A stretch of DNA of 32,463 bases from an uncultured Lachnospiraceae bacterium (GTDB taxonomy: Bacteria; Bacillota; Clostridia; Lachnospirales; Lachnospiraceae): assembly GCA_946630035.1 (NCBI GenBank), contig CAMOYN010000004.1, forward strand, positions 1 through 32,463. Reading direction: 5' to 3'. Position 1 is the stretch's first letter. Every line of letters starts with the position of its first letter. Both the position numbers and the translations under genes were made by a program. The notes under the pieces were generated by a model, which worked only from the letters and a program-made list of their open reading frames with translations, made no database searches and was not told the origin of the DNA. This document shows, in pieces, positions 1-7,273 of the stretch.

Positions 1-2
1 TC

Positions 3-47
3 ATCATCTGCGCCGCCTACAACTTCATCGTAGCCTTTATCTTGTAA
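3..47 (+). CDS. 3' end of a gene cut by the window edge (hydrophobic C-terminus)
   Basis: An open frame enters from the left edge and ends at a TAA stop at 45-47. The 14 visible residues (IICAAYNFIVAFIL) are hydrophobic and look like the end of a last membrane helix. The stop is followed within 15 bases by the large inverted repeat at 59-175, which fits a 3' gene end converging on tctA. Too little is visible to name a family, and it could be chance. Confidence 0.4.
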   Translation: MICAAYNFIVAFIL

Positions 48-58
48 AAATCAAGTAG

Positions 59-175
59 AGAGACAGGGGACGGTCCTTTGTCTCCCTATCCCAACAAGAC
101 ACCGGAGACAGGGGTCTGTCCCCTGTCTCCGGCATCTTGTTGGTGTAAGGAGACAAAGGACCGTCCCCTGTCTCT
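59..175. repeat. Nested palindrome at convergent gene ends (GTCTCC-arm class)
   Basis: The outer arms 59-85 and 149-175 are perfect 27-bp inverted copies carrying the core GGGGACGGTCC. Between them lies a second palindrome whose arms 104-114 and 120-130 are perfect (GGAGACAGGGG / CCCCTGTCTCC). Its flanks 92-103 and 131-143 also pair with two mismatches. The whole element can fold as one long hairpin. It lies 5 bases past the tctA stop and just past the partial plus-strand gene. It may act as a bidirectional terminator or transcript stabiliser. There is no clear T run on either side. Confidence 0.9.
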
Positions 176-179
176 TTGA

Positions 180-1673
180 TCAAGCCTCTTCCTGTTTCAT
201 GGATTTGCGGAAGGAAGAAATCAGAATATAAAGAATTACAATAATCAGAACGATGCAGATCGGTCGCTTCATCATGGCCATCACGATGTTCAGCGGTGAT
301 TTCTGGATTTTGTAGGCCTGCAGAAGAGATTTCTCTGCCAGTGGACCAAGTATGAATCCGAGTACCAGCGGCACGGCGCTGAAGTTGAAGCGCTCCATGG
401 CATATCCTACGAAGGAGAAGATGAGCATAATGTAAATATCCACCATGTTCTTCCCGGAGGCATACACGCCTGCGACGCAGAGAACAACGATGCCGGCCAC
501 CAGAATATTATCCGGAATTTTCAGGACCACAAGGAAGTATTTTGAGAAGAAATACCCCAGCAGCAGCATCAGGACATTTGCCACAATCAGGCCCACCATC
601 AACGTGTTCATAATATCGCCGTTTTTCTCAAAGAGCTGATAGCCTGGCTGAAGGCCTACGATCAGCAGCGCTCCCATAAAGACTGCCATGGAGGGGGAAC
701 CGGGAATACCCAGTGTCAGCGTCGGAATCATGGCACCGCCTGTTACGCCATTGTTGGCGGATTCCGTACAGGCAATTCCCTGACGGGCACCATTGCCAAA
801 TTCCTCGGGATGTTTCGATCGTTTTTTCCCCTGGTCATATGCAATAAATGTTGCAACATTGCCCGCAGCGCCAGGAATAATTCCGATAACGGTTCCAATC
901 AGTCCGGAGCGGATATAATCCACAGGGTACATAAACAGATCCCTGAAAAGATTATATTTAATTTTTACATCCGTTTTTCCCTGAAGATTTGTCTTTCCAT
1001 GATCTGTCACATTGTGGATGATACGGGCAATAGAGAACACACCGATCATCGTTGGCAGAAGAGTCAGACCGGAACTCAGGCGCAGTACTCCGAACGTATA
1101 TCTCTCGGTTGCCGTAAAGGGGTCGGTTCCTATACATCCCAGGGCCATGCCAAACGCTCCGGAGATGAGGCCTTTCATCATATCTTTCTCACTGAGGGAG
1201 GCAATCAGTGCCAGGCCAAAGAGTGCCAGCAGAAAATTTTCCAGAGAAGCAAATTTCAGGCTGAACTTTGCCAGCACCGGAGCCAGGAAGATGAAAGCAA
1301 GGGCGCTGATCATTCCACCCCAGAATGACGCAACTACGGCTTCATTCAGTGCTTCTCCTCCCCGACCGTTCAGTGTCATTTTATATCCTTCAATGGTCGT
1401 AGCTACTGCGGAAGGTGTTCCCGGTGTATTCAGCAAAATAGCCGTAATAGATCCACCGTATTGCGTACCACAGTAACAGGCTGCCAGGAAAATCAGTGCG
1501 GCGGCAGGTTCCATGGAATAGGTAAAGGGAAGCAACAGCGACATACCAATCGTTGGTCCCAATCCAGGCAAGGCACCGACGATAATGCCTTCCAACGTCG
1601 CCAGCAGAGCCGCCAGCAGAGTCATCGGCTGGAATGCGTGCATAATTGCAGGCAAAATCGTTTCAAATGACAT
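180..1673 (-). CDS. tctA: Tripartite tricarboxylate transporter, large permease subunit TctA
   Basis: Main membrane subunit of a TTT-family secondary transporter, which imports a carboxylate delivered by an extracytoplasmic binding protein (TctC). The 497 residues match the usual TctA length of about 500. The family signatures are clear: GALPGLGPTIG near residue 33, GGSITAILLNTPGTPSA near 73, IPGAAGNVATFIAYDQGKK near 263 and TLGIPGSPSMAVFMGALL near 316. About ten hydrophobic segments follow. The start has a good AGGAG ribosome binding site. It is the last gene of the operon, 40 bases after tctB, and ends at the large inverted repeat at 59-175. The substrate cannot be read from the sequence; the neighbouring catabolic genes suggest a hydroxy- or keto-acid. 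Confidence 0.95.
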   Translation of the reverse strand: MSFETILPAIMHAFQPMTLLAALLATLEGIIVGALPGLGPTIGMSLLLPFTYSMEPAAALIFLAACYCGTQYGGSITAILLNTPGTPSAVATTIEGYKMTLNGRGGEALNEAVVASFWGGMISALAFIFLAPVLAKFSLKFASLENFLLALFGLALIASLSEKDMMKGLISGAFGMALGCIGTDPFTATERYTFGVLRLSSGLTLLPTMIGVFSIARIIHNVTDHGKTNLQGKTDVKIKYNLFRDLFMYPVDYIRSGLIGTVIGIIPGAAGNVATFIAYDQGKKRSKHPEEFGNGARQGIACTESANNGVTGGAMIPTLTLGIPGSPSMAVFMGALLIVGLQPGYQLFEKNGDIMNTLMVGLIVANVLMLLLGYFFSKYFLVVLKIPDNILVAGIVVLCVAGVYASGKNMVDIYIMLIFSFVGYAMERFNFSAVPLVLGFILGPLAEKSLLQAYKIQKSPLNIVMAMMKRPICIVLIIVILYILISSFRKSMKQEEA

Positions 1674-1713
1674 AGTATTTCTCCTCGTATCTCAAGACTT
1701 TATGCCGTACTCC

Positions 1714-2169
1714 TTACAATATTCCTTTCAGAATTCCGGGCGGGAAATTTGTGTGAAGAGTCACAGAAAAAATGATATAGATCACTAAGGTAGTAGCCAC
1801 GGAGACAACCAGATATTTCAGCCACTTTTTCTTTTCTCCAAAACGTAGCTCAAACAGAAAGAAAAAGACGATACTGGAGATTAAAAAACCAACCGGTTTC
1901 ATGACCAGGCAATAGATAGAAACCATGGCGAAGGCATGAATAATTTCTATGGTGTCCTTTTGGGGATAGGCTTTCACTTCGCGAATTGGTCTCTTCTTCA
2001 CCTCCATCATACAGACCCAGATAAACATGGCCGCACTGCACAGCATCCCCAATCCAGATACAAATACCGGCATTATTTTCGCGACGTCACGGAACTGTAT
2101 CGCCGAAACCATCATCAGAGCAAAGAACAGAAATATAATGAAGGCCTGTATTTTGTTCTGTTTGTACAT
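1714..2169 (-). CDS. tctB: Tripartite tricarboxylate transporter, small permease subunit TctB
   Basis: Small membrane subunit of the TTT transporter, partner of TctA. It has 151 residues with four or five hydrophobic stretches (about 9-26, 34-55, 75-102 and 113-135) and the family-typical C-terminal FPPGIL motif after the last helix. TctB proteins are poorly conserved, so the call rests on size, topology, that C-terminal motif and its place between tctC and tctA. The start has an AGGAGG ribosome binding site 6 bases upstream. It is co-transcribed with tctC (102-base gap) and tctA (40-base gap). Confidence 0.9.
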   Translation of the reverse strand: MYKQNKIQAFIIFLFFALMMVSAIQFRDVAKIMPVFVSGLGMLCSAAMFIWVCMMEVKKRPIREVKAYPQKDTIEIIHAFAMVSIYCLVMKPVGFLISSIVFFFLFELRFGEKKKWLKYLVVSVATTLVIYIIFSVTLHTNFPPGILKGIL

Positions 2170-2271
2170 AAGATCCTCCTGTTCATATCCATCCGTCTGT
2201 CATCCGAAGATATGCCGACTGCCCTACTCATACAATCGGCATATCCTGACTTAGGAATCATAGGTATCTAT

Positions 2272-3267
2272 TTATTTCGTAGTGAAGCTATTGTAACCTT
2301 CTACGACCTCATCAATAGCTGCCTGGAATGCTTCGCTGTCCATATAATCTACGGCATATCCATAACTTGTCTGGCTGTCCAGATATTCCTGGCTGGAAGT
2401 GATCTGCTGATACATATCATCCATGTAATCTACAATCGCCTGATCCGTTCCTTTCTTTACAAACATGCCTCTGCGCATAACGGCAACAAAGTCAAATCCT
2501 GCTTCTTTGAATGTCTTAATATCAGGATAAGCGGCATCTGGTTCTTCTGCCGCATACCCAAGGCAGGTCCAGTCTTCACCAACATTAGCTGCCACCGTAG
2601 CGCACATGACATCAATATCACCGCTCAATACAGCTGCCTGGTTCTCAGGAGTGGAATCATAATAAACATCGTTGATATCCCAGTTGAATTTATTCATCAA
2701 AGTCTGCAGCATCAGGCCACCATTTCCGGAAGCACCTGTGGCGCCAAAAGAAACCTCACCAGGATGTGCCTGTACATACTCACCCAGCTCTTCCAGAGTC
2801 TGGAAACGTTCTTCTGTCTTCGGAACAAACATAGCCGGATAATCTGTATTTACCTGGGATACCGCCGTCATCTGTTCCCCGATCTGCAGATCGGCCTTTA
2901 CCAGACTGGCTAACAGTTCCGGATCAAAATATTCAAAATCTGCTACCGTGGGAATCGTGCAGGAATATATGCAGGCAGTTGTGCCATCGGCATCCCGGCT
3001 GAAAACATCATTCACCATAATCAGTCCGGATCCCCCGGTAATATTATCTACGACATAATCATTCCCGGTGATTTCCGCCGCAAAACGAGCCAGATCTCTC
3101 ACCATCAGATCCTGGGTACCACCTGCGTTATAACCGCACTCATAGGTAATCGTCCCCTCGGGCCAGGACGCCGGTTTTTCCAATGCTGCACCAGACTCAG
3201 CCAAAACCGATCCGCCGGTGCTCAGCATCATCACGACTGCCATACCTGCTGCTAATCTTTTCTTCAT
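2272..3267 (-). CDS. tctC: Tripartite tricarboxylate transporter substrate-binding protein TctC
   Basis: Extracytoplasmic solute receptor of the TTT system (TctC/Bug family). Residues 1-23 form a signal peptide with a VLA-ES cleavage site. The mature part carries family features such as the early GGTQDLMVRDLA segment (about 50-61), VDNITGGSGLIMVND (about 78-92) and GATGASGNGGL. The length of 331 residues is normal. The signal peptide has no cysteine and so no lipobox, although most binding proteins in single-membrane bacteria are lipid-anchored. Either the protein is freely secreted or it is held by another contact. It follows the hydroxyacid dehydrogenase gene by 108 bases. Confidence 0.93.
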   Translation of the reverse strand: MKKRLAAGMAVVMMLSTGGSVLAESGAALEKPASWPEGTITYECGYNAGGTQDLMVRDLARFAAEITGNDYVVDNITGGSGLIMVNDVFSRDADGTTACIYSCTIPTVADFEYFDPELLASLVKADLQIGEQMTAVSQVNTDYPAMFVPKTEERFQTLEELGEYVQAHPGEVSFGATGASGNGGLMLQTLMNKFNWDINDVYYDSTPENQAAVLSGDIDVMCATVAANVGEDWTCLGYAAEEPDAAYPDIKTFKEAGFDFVAVMRRGMFVKKGTDQAIVDYMDDMYQQITSSQEYLDSQTSYGYAVDYMDSEAFQAAIDEVVEGYNSFTTK

Positions 3268-3375
3268 GTTCCTTGTCCTCCTTATTTGTTCTCTATTTAA
3301 TTTAATATATATTAGTTTTTTATTATTTAAAAGTGTAATTCCAATTCTTCAATCTGTTCCTGTACTTTACTGTTC

Positions 3376-4359
3376 CTATTTTTTGGCTACTACAACATCT
3401 CTCGGATCTATGGATTCCCCTTTTGAGAATTTCTCGATATTTCCGTAGGCATGTTCTGCACGCGGGAAAACGTTATCAATAACACTGCCCGCATGATGGG
3501 CCGTCAGAACAACATTGCTCAGTGTCAGGAGTGGATCATCAATCTTAACCGGTTCTTCTTCATAGGCATCGATTCCGGCCCCGCGAATTTTACCGTTTCG
3601 AAGTGCATCTACCAGTGCATCGTGATCAATGATAAATCCTCTGGCCGTATTTACAATAATCGATGTAGGCTTCATCAAACCGATCTGGTCCTTTCCGATC
3701 ATGCCCCGAGTTTCCTCTGTCAGGGGAACGTGTACGGAGATCACATCGGCTCTTGCCATCATGTCATTCAGCGGGCAGAACCGGACGCCCAATTCCGCTT
3801 CCTTCTCTGCTGACAGGGGGAAAACATCGTAATACAGAATTTCTGATACACCGAAGCCCTTCAATCGCTGAGCTACCTGCTTTGCAATATTGCCGATGCC
3901 TACCAGTCCGATGACTTTGTTATACAGCATGTAGCACTCTCTGCGCATCTGTTCCTTTGGCCACTCCCCCCGGCGCACCGCTTTGTCAACCTTCGGAAGC
4001 TGCCGATTTACAGCCAGCATCAGCGCAACAGCCATTTCCGATACAGGAACCGAATTCGCTCCGGCGGTAATATAAACCGGAATGTTCAGTTCTTTTGCCG
4101 TTTCTGTGTCAATCTTATCCACACCCACGCCAAATTTCTGGATCATTTTCAACTTTTTTGCCCGGCGAAGCTGATCTCCCGTCACATAAATACTCTGTGT
4201 GATCAGATAATCGGCCTCTTCGATCAGACGGGTATGCTCTTCCACATCCGTTTTACTGGCAGGATAAACTACTTCAAATCCTTCCGGCAAGGCCCGATTT
4301 GCCTCCTCTTTCACTGCCTGTTCCATCACCTGCAGCCAAACAATTTTCTGTTTTTCCAT
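3376..4359 (-). CDS. D-isomer-specific 2-hydroxyacid dehydrogenase (phosphoglycerate-dehydrogenase-like)
   Basis: NAD-dependent oxidoreductase that interconverts a 2-keto acid and a D-2-hydroxy acid. The 327 residues match the family length. The Rossmann motif GLVGIGNIA lies at 151-159. The catalytic set appears intact: R240 in NTARG, E269 in DAYEEEP and H288 in LTAHHAG. The start is placed at 4359 (MEKQK), where GAGGT stands 9 bases upstream. A longer reading from a TTG at 4419 would overlap the upstream rraA-like gene but has no good site. Family members annotated serA often act on other acids. Its place between a carboxylate importer and an RraA-type lyase suggests a catabolic role rather than serine synthesis. 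Confidence 0.9.
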   Translation of the reverse strand: MEKQKIVWLQVMEQAVKEEANRALPEGFEVVYPASKTDVEEHTRLIEEADYLITQSIYVTGDQLRRAKKLKMIQKFGVGVDKIDTETAKELNIPVYITAGANSVPVSEMAVALMLAVNRQLPKVDKAVRRGEWPKEQMRRECYMLYNKVIGLVGIGNIAKQVAQRLKGFGVSEILYYDVFPLSAEKEAELGVRFCPLNDMMARADVISVHVPLTEETRGMIGKDQIGLMKPTSIIVNTARGFIIDHDALVDALRNGKIRGAGIDAYEEEPVKIDDPLLTLSNVVLTAHHAGSVIDNVFPRAEHAYGNIEKFSKGESIDPRDVVVAKK

Positions 4360-4415
4360 AATTTTTACCTCATCAACTGTCCTATGGCATTTCCGCTCTT
4401 TATCAGGAACCCCTG

Positions 4416-5111
4416 TCAACAGATGCCCTTTTTTTTCAGAATTTCATCTACATCGCCTTTTACCAGCTGACCTGCTTCGATCTCTGCATAGCTGTTCTTT
4501 TCCTTCGCCAGCTTTTTTTCTACGCCATCGATCACCTGGTCTGCACAATCCTTCGGGATGCAGACAATTCCATTATCATCCGCAAGAATAATATCGCCCG
4601 GATTCACAACCACACCCCCACAGGCAATCGGGAAATTACATTCACCCGGGCCAGCCTTTCCACCGCCCTGGGCAACGACTCCCCGTGCAAAAACCGGCAT
4701 TCCGATCTCCCGGATGTCTTCAATGTCCCGTACACTGCCATCCACGATGATCCCCTGAACGCCCAGTTTAAACATCCGGAGCATCATGATTCCTCCACAG
4801 GCAGAAAAGGTAGTGCATCCCTGAGCATCTACAACCAGGATATCGCCCGGTTTTACCAGTCCCAGTGCCTTATGAAGCATAAGGTTATCTCCCAGAGAAA
4901 TCCTCACGGTAACTGCCGGTCCGCAGATCTTGTGTGTCGGCGCCACGGGTTTGATCCCTGCATCCATCGTATACATTTTTTTCATTCCATCCGCACAGTT
5001 GCAGGTAGAATATTCACGAATCTTTTCGATGTCATCCGTGGATGCCCGTTCAATCTCACTGCGATAACGAAAACCAATCACACCCGTATAATCTTTCTTT
5101 ATTTCGCCCAT
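4416..5111 (-). CDS. RraA-family protein, likely hydroxy/keto-acid aldolase or decarboxylase
   Basis: Member of the RraA / HMG aldolase family (PF03737). Characterised relatives are 4-hydroxy-4-methyl-2-oxoglutarate aldolase with oxaloacetate decarboxylase activity, and the RNase E inhibitor RraA. The aldolase signature is present: the GDNL loop at 74-77 and the DGSVRD segment ending in R128-D129. These are the substrate-binding Arg and metal-binding Asp of the enzyme branch, so catalysis is more likely than an RraA role. The start is set at 5111 (MGEIKK), with GAGG 8 bases upstream. A GTG five codons earlier (5126) is possible but overlaps that site. The length is 231 residues. Its end overlaps no downstream gene once the dehydrogenase start is corrected. 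Confidence 0.88.
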   Translation of the reverse strand: MGEIKKDYTGVIGFRYRSEIERASTDDIEKIREYSTCNCADGMKKMYTMDAGIKPVAPTHKICGPAVTVRISLGDNLMLHKALGLVKPGDILVVDAQGCTTFSACGGIMMLRMFKLGVQGIIVDGSVRDIEDIREIGMPVFARGVVAQGGGKAGPGECNFPIACGGVVVNPGDIILADDNGIVCIPKDCADQVIDGVEKKLAKEKNSYAEIEAGQLVKGDVDEILKKKGIC

Positions 5112-5187
5112 TTTTTTTGTCCTCACTCATTACGAACGAATTAATCCCTTGATATTTAATAAGTTTCGATAATTCTGTACTCTTCAT

Positions 5188-6048
5188 TTACTCTGCTATC
5201 AGTTCCAGAGGATTACAGCTCATCATCTGCCGTATATCTTCCTCCTCCACCCCGTTCGCCAGCAGATTCTCACCGAATGTCCTCAGATACTCCTGGGGCT
5301 GTGCGAACCGGATGGCACCGGCATCGGTCGAAAGTACGATGTTATCCTTTCCGAACTCTCCGATCCACTGAACACATTCCCCGATCTGACGTTTGTGGGT
5401 ATATCCTCCAAAAGTTACCGCTGTCAGTTCGATATGAGCTCCCAGAGCCAAGGCAGCTTTTCCTAATTCCAGATCGTACTGCGGGCACCATCCCAGATGT
5501 GTTACCAGGCACTTCACCTGTTCCCTCTGGCAATAGGCTGCCATCGCAAGAATTTCTTCCGGAGACATATGGGAAGTGGCCAGCACAGCATTATGTTCTT
5601 TAATCAGCGAAATGACTTCTTTACAGTCTTCCGTCAATTCTCCCTTCTCATCCAGTACCGTGATCCCTTCGGCCTTTCGTGGATTGTAGTAATACAGCAG
5701 TCCGGATCCTTTTCCAAGTTTCCCTTTCAGTCCGGCATGGAACCGGGACTGAAGTGTCGGCATCCAGACGATTCTCCCCCCTGTTCGCAGACAGGTATCT
5801 ACAGCAGATGGGTTAATGCCCCCAACCGGATAATTGAGTGTAATTCCTCCAACCATCCGGAAGTCCGGCAAAAATTTATTTACATAATAGGCTCTGCTTG
5901 TTGTACTCTCCTGCATACCCTTTACTGCAATACCAACCATTCCGGCCTCTTTACATCTCCGGGCCGTTTCAAAATCATCCGCCAGACGTTCTGTCACATC
6001 CGGAAACGCATGGATGTGCATATCAAAAAGACCTTCCAGTGAAAACAT
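5188..6048 (-). CDS. Amidohydrolase-like metal-dependent hydrolase (DUF6282 family)
   Basis: First gene of the operon. The 286-residue protein has the build of a small TIM-barrel metallohydrolase: an N-terminal HxH pair (DMHIHAFPD, H11 and H13), then VKGMQES with K43, SHMSPEE and VTHLGW with candidate metal histidines, and STDAGA near the C-terminus with a candidate catalytic Asp. I recall this set from proteins annotated DUF6282; no reaction is established to my knowledge. It could open a lactone or hydrolyse an amide or ester to feed the downstream enzymes. The start at 6048 is chosen because AGGAGGG stands 8 bases upstream; a frame extending to 6108 has no such site. Confidence 0.8.
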   Translation of the reverse strand: MFSLEGLFDMHIHAFPDVTERLADDFETARRCKEAGMVGIAVKGMQESTTSRAYYVNKFLPDFRMVGGITLNYPVGGINPSAVDTCLRTGGRIVWMPTLQSRFHAGLKGKLGKGSGLLYYYNPRKAEGITVLDEKGELTEDCKEVISLIKEHNAVLATSHMSPEEILAMAAYCQREQVKCLVTHLGWCPQYDLELGKAALALGAHIELTAVTFGGYTHKRQIGECVQWIGEFGKDNIVLSTDAGAIRFAQPQEYLRTFGENLLANGVEEEDIRQMMSCNPLELIAE

Positions 6049-6075
6049 ATCTGAGTCCCTCCTATCTATGGACAC

Positions 6076-6103
6076 ATTATACATAGAAACCAGCCACAGT
6101 AAA
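6076..6103 (-). promoter_or_regulatory. Promoter of the tct operon
   Basis: On the minus strand, TTTACT (6098-6103) and a perfect TATAAT (6076-6081) are separated by 16 bases. Transcription would begin near 6069, about 20 bases before the first start codon. The weak -35 box fits a promoter needing an activator, here probably the divergent LysR protein. Confidence 0.6.
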
Positions 6104-6127
6104 AACACTTATATTTTTAAATTTTCA

Positions 6128-6143
6128 ACAGTCATTTGACTGT
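6128..6143. promoter_or_regulatory. Candidate LysR operator
   Basis: A perfect inverted repeat, ACAGTCA-TT-TGACTGT, lies between the two divergent transcripts. Its centre is about 65 bases upstream of the predicted tct-operon start, the usual place for a LysR-type recognition site, and about 75 bases before the LysR start codon. Confidence 0.6.
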
Positions 6144-6211
6144 ACCTTATATTTATGATACATTGTATATAAGTTTTCAATAGTAAGTCTCCTTCCAACG
6201 GGAGGTCCGAT

Positions 6212-7159
6212 ATGAATTTCCTGCAGCTCTATTATTTCACGGTTGTTGCTGAAGAGCAGAATGTATCCCATGCGGCACAAAAGCTCTATATTTCTCAGCA
6301 GTCACTCAGCAACCACATCAAGCATCTGGAAGAAGAACTTCAGGTAAAACTGTTCGAACGTACCCCTCGCCTGTCTCTGACATATGCAGGCCAGTGTACA
6401 CTTCGTACGGCCAGAGAAATACTGAAACTCCAGAAACAGTTATACGACACAATCGACGATATTAAAGACGAAAAGATCGGCAGTCTGATCATAGGAACGA
6501 CCCATGTACGCGCCAGGACTTATCTGACAGAAATTATTCCGTCTTTTCTGAATATCTACCCACAGGTTCAGCTGGAGACGGTAGCAGATCGGCGCATGAA
6601 GGTCTGGGAAATGCTCCTGCAGGAAAAACTGGATCTGATTATCCTGAATCAACCACCGGAAAATGCTTTCGTGGAACGGGTTCCTTTAATTGAGGATCCT
6701 TTCTGTGTTGTAATTCCGCATAATCTTATGGTCCGGCATTTCCCGGACAACTACAAACAACTGCTAGATTACTGGAATCATGGCGGAGAATTTCATGCAG
6801 ACCTGCTCACCGGTGTCCCCGTCATAATCCCGAAGGGCACTACCATTTCAGAAAAAGCTCATCTGTATCTCGGAAGAAATCAGATGAGCCCTCATATCGC
6901 TATGCAGATCAATGATGTAGAATCCACTTTTCGTCTCTGTCAAAAAGGCGTTGGCATTACATTTTCCTATGAGCGATACGCCAACACCATGATCCGTAAT
7001 TACTCCGATTCAGAGATGCCGATCCACATCATTCCCATTCCGGATCCGGATATGATCGGAAATGTCATGCTCTGTTTTCTGAAAAACCGGTATCAGACAA
7101 AACTGATGCGTTCCTTTATTCAAATTGCCAAGGACACTATGAGCAGAAAATCCGAATGA
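6212..7159 (+). CDS. LysR-family transcriptional regulator
   Basis: DNA-binding regulator of 315 residues, the usual LysR length. Residues 1-60 form the winged helix-turn-helix (AEEQNVSHAAQKLYISQQSL, then LFERTPR). Residues from about 90 onward form the periplasmic-binding-like effector domain. A GGAGG site precedes the start. It is divergent from the six-gene tct operon, with a 163-base shared control region holding a palindrome at 6128-6143. By the general rule for divergent LysR genes it most likely activates that operon in response to the transported acid or a breakdown product. Confidence 0.93.
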   Translation: MNFLQLYYFTVVAEEQNVSHAAQKLYISQQSLSNHIKHLEEELQVKLFERTPRLSLTYAGQCTLRTAREILKLQKQLYDTIDDIKDEKIGSLIIGTTHVRARTYLTEIIPSFLNIYPQVQLETVADRRMKVWEMLLQEKLDLIILNQPPENAFVERVPLIEDPFCVVIPHNLMVRHFPDNYKQLLDYWNHGGEFHADLLTGVPVIIPKGTTISEKAHLYLGRNQMSPHIAMQINDVESTFRLCQKGVGITFSYERYANTMIRNYSDSEMPIHIIPIPDPDMIGNVMLCFLKNRYQTKLMRSFIQIAKDTMSRKSE

Positions 7160-7226
7160 GCATCCGGTATGCTTCTTCTCGGCGGCGGGTGTACGGGAAT
7201 ACTGGTTCGTCCCTATACGCTTGTTT

Positions 7227-7246
7227 AAGAATCACACGTGATTCTT
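7227..7246. repeat. 20-bp palindrome, AAGAA...TTCTT family (copy 1)
   Basis: AAGAATCAC-AC-GTGATTCTT is a perfect 9-bp inverted repeat in the 114-base gap between the LysR gene and the secreted protein gene. Related palindromes lie at 18874-18893 and 28859-28878. It could serve as a weak terminator for the LysR transcript; no long T run follows. Confidence 0.6.
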
Positions 7247-7273
7247 CTATGTAATACAAAGGAGGTATGAAAA

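Noticed and set aside
4416-5111. RraA as an RNase E inhibitor
   Set aside because: The aldolase residues (GDNL, DGSVRD) are kept and the gene lies in a catabolic operon.
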